Origin: Lachnospiraceae bacterium
Lineage (GTDB): Bacteria > Bacillota > Clostridia > Lachnospirales > Lachnospiraceae
Reading direction: 5' to 3'
DNA: 64,000 nt
Assembly: GCA_017527205.1 (NCBI GenBank)
Contig: JAFXQK010000069.1
Coordinates: forward strand, 1-64,000
Part shown: piece after piece, positions 9,255 through 18,000 of the stretch
Layout of the letters: each line of letters opens with the position of its first letter
Numbering within the stretch: position 1 is the first letter of the stretch
Position numbers and translations under genes: made by a program
The notes under the pieces: generated by a model
Databases searched by the model: none
Told to the model about the DNA's origin: nothing
The model's input: only the letters and a program-made list of their open reading frames with translations

Positions 9255-12200
9255 CTTGAAGGGTACAACTTCCTTCCAAACTGCCTTAGCAATAACCAAT
9301 CCATTCACGATGATCTTATCACCTGGTTGATATGCCTTGCCATCAATCTCCCAATGGTCAAACTTCATTCCAGAAGGAGCAACAAAGCTATTTTCCACAA
9401 GAGAAACCTCTGTACCCCTTGCAACTGCCGGACAAGCAATGTTTCCTTCACCACCGTTTACGTCATATGCCACACCGCAAAAGCCCGTCATTGCCATGCT
9501 AACGCTAATGGCAAGCTCACCATAGTCTGAAGCAGTAGAATCTTTTATCAGATCCAGCCTGATGGCTCTTCCAAAGCCAAAGCTCTCGTTATTCTCCCGA
9601 ATCTGCTTTCCGTTGACAAAAATCTGCATTTCGTCAATGGAATCACGGAACCAATAGCCCTCCTTCGGTGCAACCCGAAGTTCAAACTCGGTCAGTGCCG
9701 GTTCGATCTTTTCATCAATCCGTTCCCCCGCCTTATTCCATTCGTATTGAGCGAATCCCTTGTAGCCAAACCAAGAGAGGTAATACATGTCTTCACTGCC
9801 AGCCTTTGTTCCCTCTGAGTAGGTAAAGACATCATAGTTTACCGTCGATCCATAGGTGGGCATCTCGCTGATCTCGATGAAGACCTGCTTGATCTCCTGG
9901 CTCTTTAATACGTGTCCCCAAGAAATCTTGCCGCAGACTGTACACATGCTGTCTCCGGAATAACCATCCTCTCCATGAGCCGGTGCCACATAAGGCTTAC
10001 ATCCGGAGGGATCTAAAGTTAATCTCTGCGTATTAGCGTCCCAATCGTTATACAAGCAGTAATCATGGTTCTTTTCGTAGTATTTCCCCTTTTGCATCAA
10101 CTCGCCGCAGTCCGGGCAAATGAGGTCACCCGTATAGCTTCCGCGCATGGACCAGTCATCGCAATTGATCTCTTCCGCCATGTGGATCTTGTATAACGGA
10201 ATTTCCAAATTGCCTTGGTCCATGTAGTAGTAAATCTGCTCTCCCTTAACGTTCAGCGAAGGCACGTTCTCCGTTGCGGGAACGCCTTCACCATGGCCCT
10301 TGGGTGCGGTAACATGCCCCTTCGTGATCAGATGCTCACAGTAAGCACAAACCGTGTCACCGGAATAACCGCTCTCGGTACAGGTTGCGTTGACCTCGTC
10401 CTTGGTCTTCGTGCGTTTGTGGGAGCAAGCCGTGTAGGTAAATTCTACTTCAATAAAGCTTGCCTCATAATCCACCTTCTCGATCTGATTCTTCCCGACC
10501 TGTCTGGTACCGGAGGTCGGAACCGTAAACGCATATGCCACACCTGGAACAAGCTCCGTGACATCGAGGGTCTCCGTATGGGTCAGCGAACTATTTAAAC
10601 CCGTTTTGCACTGAATGGTAACCTTAGCTCCGGTCACCATCTGATCCAGCTTCGCACGGGGAAGAAGAAGCACCACGTCTCCTTCGCCAGCAATGTCAAG
10701 ATCTTCTTGTTCTGCCAGACCTTCCAGCAGTCTTGTAAGCTGCGCAGTGTCCGTCGTGGTAAGAACCCTGGGGTCAATCTGCTTTGCTTTTCCTCTTTCT
10801 ACGTTAATGGGATGCGTATGCCATTTATAGCCCTTTGTTGACCAGTCCTGCTGTATTCCGCAGATATTACAGGAACGCCACAAGCCTCCCGGTCTCTTTT
10901 CCGTTGCGTTGTTTACAAGGTGCCAAGAACCCCAATCATGCTTTTCATATGACTTGAAGGTGCATCCATCAACGCTGCAGCTGATGGAATGGTAGGTCGG
11001 GTTCAGCCTTGCCCGAATGACCTTTCCATTATCTGCCATGTACTCGTACTCATAGATATGATGCTTGTCATCGGCTACCACTTCCGTTGCATTATCGGCA
11101 TATATGTGATCGATCAGTTCGCCGAAATCATACTGGTGCAGATGATCCTTAAATACCTCCCGCCAACCGCAAACCGTACACTCATGGTAAAGATACTCTC
11201 CACCCGCATTGGAACCGATCTTATACTCGCCATAGGTATGGGGCTTTTTAGAGGACTGCTCGCTGCATCCGCCGCCAACGCACACAAAAGTATGCCCCTT
11301 TGCATCACTAGTGCATTCACGACTGTCATATGCGCGGCAATCATGAGATACGTGCAAGAAAGCTGCTTGGCTGTTTACCTCGTTTCCGTAATCATCACTG
11401 ATCTTGCAATAGAATCCATATTGGCAGCCGCAACCATCAAACGGAACGGCATAGGTCAGAGTAGAAGTATTGGAACCGGAGATATAGTACTGGTAGTCAT
11501 TACTATCTTCGTCATGAAGCGGATATTTGTTGTCATAGGCTCCATAATACATATACCATTGATAATGCAGACCCTTCTTTGCATCCCTACCATAGGCTGC
11601 AACAGTAAACATAACGGTATTGTCCCGTGCAAGTTCTTGCAGTTCAAGGTCATAGTGACCATTGGTCCATCCGTCATAGGTCGGTTTTCCGTTGCGATCC
11701 TTCGGCTGAGAGGTGATCACGATTTCGCTCGTCGAATTAAAGCCGCAGACGGTGCAGATTCCCTTGGAATTAAAGGAATGTCTCCCCTTATCAGAGATAT
11801 GCTTGGTCTCGTCGCAAAGACGGCAGTCATGCCAATGGTAGGTCTCGTCATAAGTCCAGCTCGTTTTCGGGGTTATGGAGTGCCCCTGAGTAGCGCCGCC
11901 GTGAACGCTCGACATATGGCTTGCGAAATCGTCTGCGTTAATGCATACCGGATCAGCGCAGTCACATCCTTCTAACTCAGCCAACTCCGCGCAGCAATCG
12001 ATACAGCGATATTCCCCCGCATCGAAACAGGTATTACAGAGATCCACTTCGCCAAAGCACCTTCCGCAGTCGGCGCAAAAATGATCATCCTCCAGATCCA
12101 TCCAGCAACCGTCCCCGCAAAAGCAGCCCATGTCCTCCGCTTTTTCGATACAGCAGCGAAGGCACAGTCCACAGGTATCACACTGCTCTTCCTCCGCTAT

Positions 12201-13133
12201 CATGCAGGCTCCGCACTCCTCGCAGAAATGCTCGTCGAACAGCGGATCTTCGACACACATGCCGCAGGCGTCGCACTGGGAGCATTCACAACATTCTTCG
12301 CAAAGACCGCAGAAATCGCAGGGCTCCACGTCCATCGCGATAAAGCAAAGCCCGCAGGTTTCACAGAGCTCGCAACATTCAACGCAGTGATCTCCGTCGC
12401 TCTCGCACTTGTCCGTCATCTCGAAGCAGTTTTCACAGAGTACGCAGTGGTTGCCCTGCTCCATGGCGCAGTCCATGCACATGCCGCAGCCGTAGCAGAA
12501 CTCCTTACAGTCCTCGCAGTAGCCGCACTCATGGCAATAGATGAGTCCCCCTGCCTTACAGCGGTAGCACCCGGGACAGGGAACGTACTCGTCCACGGAT
12601 TCTCCAGCCAGCTCTTCATGGCACTCCGTACAGATCTCGCCGCACTCGGAGCAAATATCGACACAGTCGGCGCAGCGTCCGCAAAACAGGCAGTAATCCA
12701 TATTTTCCTTACATCTGCCGCAATCCGAGCAGGGTTCGTATTCGCCTTCTCCACCCAGTGTGTCGTGGCACTCTAGGCAGAGTTCGCCGCAATGGTCACA
12801 CAGTTCAATGCAATCCTCGCACCGGCCACAGAACTGGCAATAATCCACGCCTTCCTTGCATCTGCCACATTCGGAACAAGGCGACGTATCCCCAGATCCT
12901 TCCAAAATCTCATGGCAATCAAGGCATACCTCCCCACACCTGTCGCAGATTTCGCAACAACTATCGCAAAACCCACAAAACAAGCAATAGTCCGTGTCTT
13001 CATACTGCATACAATTCGGGCAAAAATGATCTTCTGCCCTTACTTCCCTCATCGGAAGCTCCGGGATCACAAGGATCACGCATAGCAAAAAGCTGATGAT
13101 CCTCGCCCATAATTTTTTCTGTTTTCCTTTCAC
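8400..13133 (-). CDS. Secreted cysteine-rich (zinc-ribbon-like) repeat protein with shared C-terminal domain
   Basis: 1577 residues from a GTG start with GGGGAGG seven bases upstream. Residues 1-33 form a signal peptide. Residues about 36-400 are extraordinarily cysteine-rich: tandem units of roughly 50 residues, each with several CxxC pairs (patterns such as CxxCGxC and CxxC-H). From about 420 to 1150 there are scattered further CxxCG...H modules (for example CTVCGW, CPDCGE, CTVCGK). An InlB_B-like unit (about 1225-1290, ending KAVW) precedes the shared C-terminal domain (about 1294-1577). The paired cysteines suggest zinc or disulfide-stabilised folds; which one cannot be seen from sequence. 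There is no LPXTG, SLH or cell-wall-binding repeat at the C-terminus. It lies between the GLUG gene and a LuxR-type regulator. Adhesin, scaffold or metal-binding roles are all guesses. Confidence 0.93.
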   Translation of the reverse strand: MKGKQKKLWARIISFLLCVILVIPELPMREVRAEDHFCPNCMQYEDTDYCLFCGFCDSCCEICDRCGEVCLDCHEILEGSGDTSPCSECGRCKEGVDYCQFCGRCEDCIELCDHCGELCLECHDTLGGEGEYEPCSDCGRCKENMDYCLFCGRCADCVDICSECGEICTECHEELAGESVDEYVPCPGCYRCKAGGLIYCHECGYCEDCKEFCYGCGMCMDCAMEQGNHCVLCENCFEMTDKCESDGDHCVECCELCETCGLCFIAMDVEPCDFCGLCEECCECSQCDACGMCVEDPLFDEHFCEECGACMIAEEEQCDTCGLCLRCCIEKAEDMGCFCGDGCWMDLEDDHFCADCGRCFGEVDLCNTCFDAGEYRCIDCCAELAELEGCDCADPVCINADDFASHMSSVHGGATQGHSITPKTSWTYDETYHWHDCRLCDETKHISDKGRHSFNSKGICTVCGFNSTSEIVITSQPKDRNGKPTYDGWTNGHYDLELQELARDNTVMFTVAAYGRDAKKGLHYQWYMYYGAYDNKYPLHDEDSNDYQYYISGSNTSTLTYAVPFDGCGCQYGFYCKISDDYGNEVNSQAAFLHVSHDCRAYDSRECTSDAKGHTFVCVGGGCSEQSSKKPHTYGEYKIGSNAGGEYLYHECTVCGWREVFKDHLHQYDFGELIDHIYADNATEVVADDKHHIYEYEYMADNGKVIRARLNPTYHSISCSVDGCTFKSYEKHDWGSWHLVNNATEKRPGGLWRSCNICGIQQDWSTKGYKWHTHPINVERGKAKQIDPRVLTTTDTAQLTRLLEGLAEQEDLDIAGEGDVVLLLPRAKLDQMVTGAKVTIQCKTGLNSSLTHTETLDVTELVPGVAYAFTVPTSGTRQVGKNQIEKVDYEASFIEVEFTYTACSHKRTKTKDEVNATCTESGYSGDTVCAYCEHLITKGHVTAPKGHGEGVPATENVPSLNVKGEQIYYYMDQGNLEIPLYKIHMAEEINCDDWSMRGSYTGDLICPDCGELMQKGKYYEKNHDYCLYNDWDANTQRLTLDPSGCKPYVAPAHGEDGYSGDSMCTVCGKISWGHVLKSQEIKQVFIEISEMPTYGSTVNYDVFTYSEGTKAGSEDMYYLSWFGYKGFAQYEWNKAGERIDEKIEPALTEFELRVAPKEGYWFRDSIDEMQIFVNGKQIRENNESFGFGRAIRLDLIKDSTASDYGELAISVSMAMTGFCGVAYDVNGGEGNIACPAVARGTEVSLVENSFVAPSGMKFDHWEIDGKAYQPGDKIIVNGLVIAKAVWKEVVPFKLAGASMNLGNSLDMLFLINKADVTETDCYATIRKVNAGKDDTVKTIQFSEWYTYGPYYLLQYDELTAMEMNDKFYVQVFHADGTPASEAYEDSVADYALRGFNELPEAEKRLSVDLLFYGAAAQKTFGYDVEHLVSDRMTDAQKAYGTVSVSGENKREDKAYPHYAGTSLDLQSRIQFYLFFNDVPRDGYAKISFTNHNGTKVESTVAGSDYLVASATMSVIVVNELTIPDARKLVTCEVYDKDGNLLDSVTDSIESYVFRGTTGEIDEAVLKFADSAYNYFHP

Positions 13134-13253
13134 TCCGTTACCTCCCCCCGTCTTTTTCTGATGCCAAAAAAGTGTTTTCTCAACTACTTGTTAACACAAT
13201 TTATCATGAAAACAAATTCCTTCAAATATCAATATACCTTAATTTGGTCAACA

Positions 13254-13280
13254 AAAAAATGTGCCGATCGGCACATTTTT
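13254..13280 (-). terminator. Symmetrical terminator after the response regulator gene
   Basis: The palindrome GTGCCGATCGGCAC is flanked by A-rich and T-rich runs on both sides, so it could work in both directions. It stands about 65 bases after the stop of the regulator ending at 13343. The rest of the 209-base gap up to the next gene shows no clear promoter; TTGACC with a 17-base spacer to TATTTG is a weak possibility. Confidence 0.75.
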
Positions 13281-13342
13281 CGTCTGCTCTCTTTCCGCGT
13301 TTCCAATGGAAGGATAAGCATTTGTCACATGGTCGTTTCCGT

Positions 13343-13966
13343 TTACATTTTAATCACGATACCTAATCTTCCGGCCTCCGCGACCAGCTCCGTCCTCGTG
13401 TGAAAACCCGTCTTACTCAACATGTTCTCAACATGACGCTTTACGGTACCCGCAGAGACTCCAAGCCGCTCACCAATCTCCGCATTACTGTCCCCCGTAA
13501 TTAGTTCCTTCAGAATCTGAAGCTCACGCTCAGTAAAGTCATGGTTTGTAATGGGACCTATTGCCACACAGGGAGTCCCGTCCGGATAAACATGTTCCCC
13601 CGCCATGGTGCGATCCATGACATTCAAAATCGTATCCTTTTGTGCATCTTTATACCAAAAGGAGTCCACGCCGATTCTTTTTGCCCTTTTCAGCCAAGAG
13701 TATTCCGGCATGGAAGTTACGATGATAACTTTAATCTCAGGATGTCGGTTCTTGATGATTTCAGCAGCATCAAGACCGCTACTGCCCAAAGCCGTACATA
13801 CATCCATAAGCACAAGCTCTATCGTTCCAGAATCACAACAATCCGGAGCCAGCTCTGCATTGGTCAGGGTTCCCGCAATCTCATACCGTTCGCTTCCCTG
13901 AATATAAATTTCAAAGAGCTTTCTCGGCATTTCCTGATCCTCCACGATCAATACTTGACATGCCAT
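13343..13966 (-). CDS. NarL/LuxR-family response regulator
   Basis: 207 residues from the ATG at 13966, chosen because GGGGAGG sits seven bases before it; a start six codons upstream would place that ribosome binding site inside the gene. The N-terminal receiver has the acidic pair (VEDQE), the phospho-acceptor aspartate in LVLMDVC, and the conserved T of VIVTSMPE. The usual lysine position reads as YKDAQ. The C-terminal LuxR-type helix-turn-helix contains FTERELQILKELITG and GTVKRHVENML. It closely resembles the regulator at 22658-23287 (shared TSMPE, IGV[DE]SFW and MDRTMAGE[HS]VYP). No kinase gene adjoins it, so the partner may be the sensor operon at 23.3-26.2 kb. It sits alone between two surface-protein genes, which makes it a candidate regulator of them. 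Confidence 0.95.
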   Translation of the reverse strand: MACQVLIVEDQEMPRKLFEIYIQGSERYEIAGTLTNAELAPDCCDSGTIELVLMDVCTALGSSGLDAAEIIKNRHPEIKVIIVTSMPEYSWLKRAKRIGVDSFWYKDAQKDTILNVMDRTMAGEHVYPDGTPCVAIGPITNHDFTERELQILKELITGDSNAEIGERLGVSAGTVKRHVENMLSKTGFHTRTELVAEAGRLGIVIKM

Positions 13967-14076
13967 GTCATATCCTCCCCGCATTCGCCGTATTCATATA
14001 TCATACTTAAACTCCCATTATCGTTAGTTTACCACAAAATATAATTTAAAAAAAGAATCTATGCAAATTTAAGCAT

Positions 14077-14117
14077 AAAAAGGCCGTCTTGGAATGTCAT
14101 GCACTCCAAGACGGCCT
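14077..14117 (-). terminator. Intrinsic terminator of the LRR surface protein gene
   Basis: Perfect 13-base arms AGGCCGTCTTGGA and TCCAAGACGGCCT (14081-14117) enclose an 11-base loop and are followed by T residues on the minus strand. It is 31 bases after the stop codon. Confidence 0.9.
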
Positions 14118-14147
14118 TTGGAAAACACAAATAACCTATTCTATTGA

Positions 14148-15005
14148 TTAGTTTGAAGGATGGAAATAGTTGTAAGCCGAATCCGCAAACTTCAAAACGG
14201 CCTCGTCTATTTCTCCCGTCGTTCCTCTGAACACGTACGACTCTATGCTGTCCGTCACGCTTTCAAGAAGGTTACCGTCCTTGTCATATACCTCGCAGGT
14301 CACAAGCTTTCTTGCATCCGGTATCGTCAGTCCGTCAACTACGATGACGCTCATGGTGGCACTTGCTACCAGGTAGTCGCTTCCCGCCACGGTACTTTCT
14401 ACCTTCGTTCCGTTGTGGTTCGTAAAGCTGATCTTCGCATATCCGTCACGCGGTACGTCGTTAAAGAACAGGTAGAACTGGATCCTGCTTTGAAGGTCGA
14501 GGCTTGTTCCAGCGTAATGCGGATAAGCCTTGTCCTCCCTTTTGTTCTCTCCGCTGACGCTTACCGTCCCGTATGCCTTCTGCGCGTCCGTCATGCGGTC
14601 GCTCACCAGGTGCTCCATGTCGTAGCCAAACGTCTTCTGTGCGGCGGCACCGTAGAACAGGAGGTCAACGCTGAGCCTCTTTTCAGCCTCAGGCAGCTCG
14701 TCAAATCCCCTCAGTGCGTAATCCGCAACGCTGTCCTCGTAGCACTCACTCGCAGGCGTTCCGTCCGCATGGAACACCTGAACGTAAAACTTGTCATTCA
14801 TCTCCATCGCGGTCAGCTTGTCATACTGCAGCAGGTAATAAGAACCGTAGGTATACCACTCCGAAAACTGGAACGTCTTCACGGTGTCGGCCTTGCCCGC
14901 GTTCTTTTTCGTAATGGTTGCGTAGCAGTCCGTCTCCGTCACATCCGTCTTGTTGATGAGGAAGAGCATGTCCAGGGAATTCCCCAGGTTCATACTAGTT
15001 CCCGT
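14148..15005 (-). repeat. Copy 3 of the duplicated C-terminal-domain DNA
   Basis: About 855 bases encoding the terminal domain of the LRR protein are nearly identical to 8400-9254 and to 1-600 (the latter truncated by the window). Differences are mostly single bases. Outside these segments the three genes do not resemble each other in DNA. Confidence 0.9.
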
Positions 15006-18000
15006 AAACTGAAACATCTGCCCCTTCCAAACAGCCTTTACAGTCACGTCCTGCGTCACGGTCAGCTGCTGACCGGGCTGCATGATGATTCCTTCTACGT
15101 CCCAGCCATCAAACGTAGCGTTGCCGGGAGCGGTAAATAAGTTTGCTGCAGGCAAAATGATCTTCTGTCCGGCAGTGGCAACGCGCATGTAGGCTGGGGT
15201 ACCGCTGCCGCCGTTAGGATCAAAGCCAACCGTCAAAACCTGCATCCCCTTGATGGCGGAGACGTAAGAGACATCAGGGTCCTTCTCTGCCTCGTCCGTG
15301 GCGATCAGGAAGACATAAGCCTTGTTCCAGTCAATCTGGGAATTCACCTCATAACTGAAGACGTTTGTGGAAGTAGGAGTCAGTATGATGGCAGGTTGCG
15401 TCACCTTCGTTCCGTCCGCATTTTCCTTTTGCAGGATAAGCACCAGCTTCATCTGTTGGAAAGCCGCGCCCTCCTTATTCTTTAGGCCTGTCCCGGAAAG
15501 GGTAAAGGTCAGTACCTCGCCATGGCTTTGGTTAAAGCTCGGCGTGATCACGACATCGGTCAGATGGTTCACGTAGGTACTGCCAACATCCTCCGGCTGC
15601 GCATAGCCGCCGTCCACAAGCAGATCCTCATGTACTGACGGCGTTGTGTATACAAAGCGATAATAACCACTGTAGGTCGGATTCTGATGCCACTGCTTCC
15701 AATCGGAATCCTCCTTGAGCGTAAAGTCCAGACAATACTCCATATCCGGGGAAAGTCCGACAAATCCGACGCCGTTTAAAGCAGATGCCTTCTTCCAAAT
15801 CTTATCAGGGTCCGTTGCCTGTCTTCCGTCACTGCTTATATAGGTCGCATCCAGCCAGAAAATTCCTGGGTCGGTAACCATAACCTGCAGGGCACTCTCA
15901 TACTGTTTCTGTGTGCCGGCGACGTTCGCCTCAAAGGATGTCGCCGTGATTGCTAACTCCTTTAATGGGTATGTAGTAATCGTATGTTGCCCATACTTAA
16001 CCGTCACAGGACTTGCCGTCTGCAGATCCGTAGAATTCTCAGGATTTAGGCCAAAATACAGCTCCATCGACCCGTCATCTAACATCTGATAATCACTCAA
16101 GGTACAAAATACGTCGCTGATTCTATTAGACTCCAATTCGCTTTGCAGGCTATTCGGGATTTCACCGCACACCTGCAGTGGATAGAGCGCCGATATCACC
16201 GGGAGCTGCGGATTCTCCGGATTCGTCGGCACCACGTGGAGCATTAAGAAATAGGCTTCACCTGCGACAAATCGCGAAATATCACTCATGCTTTGACTCA
16301 CTACCGCCCCGTCGCTTTCTTTCACGTGGAACCACATACTGCCATACGAATCAACCAAGTACTGATCCGGTGCGAAAGATTCCAAGTTCGTCTTTGTAAT
16401 CCCGGCCTTTCTTCCGGGAATTGGAAAGCCCAGACCGCTTGCCACCACCGTTGAACTCTTTACCTTGATCCGACATTCATCCGTATACCCGACGCGCCTT
16501 CCCTGACGCAGGACGCAGCGCAGCGAATTCTGCAGATTCGACCCCCTGATTTCAATCTGAAGCGTCGCCTCCTTCGCCGTCGGAAGATCCAAGTCATACC
16601 AAAAGCCCTTTTGCAGCTGCTGCCACTGATATTCAATATCCGTACCATTTGCCACGACGCTAAAGGTCGCCGTCTCGCCAATGCGTCCCTCATAATCCGT
16701 GGGCTGGCTTACAATCTCCAGTGGAACCGTGCCATCAAAGACCACCACGTCTCTGTCCAGTTTTAAACTATTATTATTGTCCTGGAAACTGTATCTGACC
16801 CAGTCCCTGCCGATGGAATAATCCCTTCCCCATGTTAGAATACCGGTTTGATAGACATTTTTTAGCTTTTCGTTCTGGCAGATGTCTAAATATTCCAGCT
16901 TGTTCCCCGTCGCATCCAGGTGGTACAGCGCAGGGCAATCCTCCAGATCAAGGCTTTCCAGGTCACTATTGATGATCTCCAGCCAGCCTAGCTTGCTCAG
17001 TCCCGAAAGCTTCAAGGAAGTAAGCGTCGGAACATTGTTCAGCGTAATCATCGTCAGCTTGCCGTTGGTGCTAAAATCAACGCTGCTTAGGTGGTTCCCG
17101 CTTAGGGACACGCTGCTTAGGTCCGTCAGTCCGGACAGATTGACGCTTGTCACTCCGGATTCATCCAACGTGAGATTCACGAGCTTTTGATTGGCTGAGA
17201 AATCAAGGTTCTTAAGATCTCTTGCATTCCGGCCTATGCTTAGATTGATCAGCTCAGGAAGCATGCTGACATCAACGGAAGCAAAGGCATTGTTATCAAT
17301 ATACAGATCCTCCAGCTTCTTATTCCACGAAAAATCTGCCTTATTGATCGTATTTCCTATTGCCGTCAAATAGGTCAGGTTCGGGAAGAGCTTCAACCAA
17401 TCCATGGAAGCCAATCCGCAATATTCTACGTCAATATAGGTAACATTCTTTGCCTCTTCCGCCTGAAGAAATCCGTCCTTACCGTAATCTATGGACTTGA
17501 GCGCCACAGGCAGATCTGACATGTGAGCCACGATGAGACGCTGTTGGTTATTCCAGCTTGTCCGAACGTAGGATTCTGATGAATCTTGCAGGCGTGTCTC
17601 AATATAATTCTCTTCCTGCTTCTCCGTTTCCGTTCCATGGATAGCTGCCATCACCAAGTCCGGACATTCGCTGACGTCAACGGTCTGAATCTTACTAGTT
17701 TGGATGGTCAGTTTGCTCATACTCGTGCATCCCGAAAGATTTAACTCGGTCAAGCTGCCATCGGTCTTCGTATGATCACAAATACCATTTAAATACAGCT
17801 CAGTCAGATTGGGGCAATCCGTTACATTCAGCTCGTCTATGGAGCAATTCCTCAAATCTAAAACCCGCAGGAAATGCATCCCTGAGCAGTCCACGGACCG
17901 AAGTCCCTCATCTCCATAACAATAAATCGACGTCAGATACGGAAGCAGCTTAATTCCCTCCAGGGACTTTACGGGATAAGCATGCGTATAGATTTGACTC

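Noticed and set aside
12130..12390. Serine/histidine/glutamine-rich plus-strand frames opposite the cysteine-rich repeats
   Set aside because: They are the complement of the repeated TGC/TGT codons of the cysteine-rich protein.
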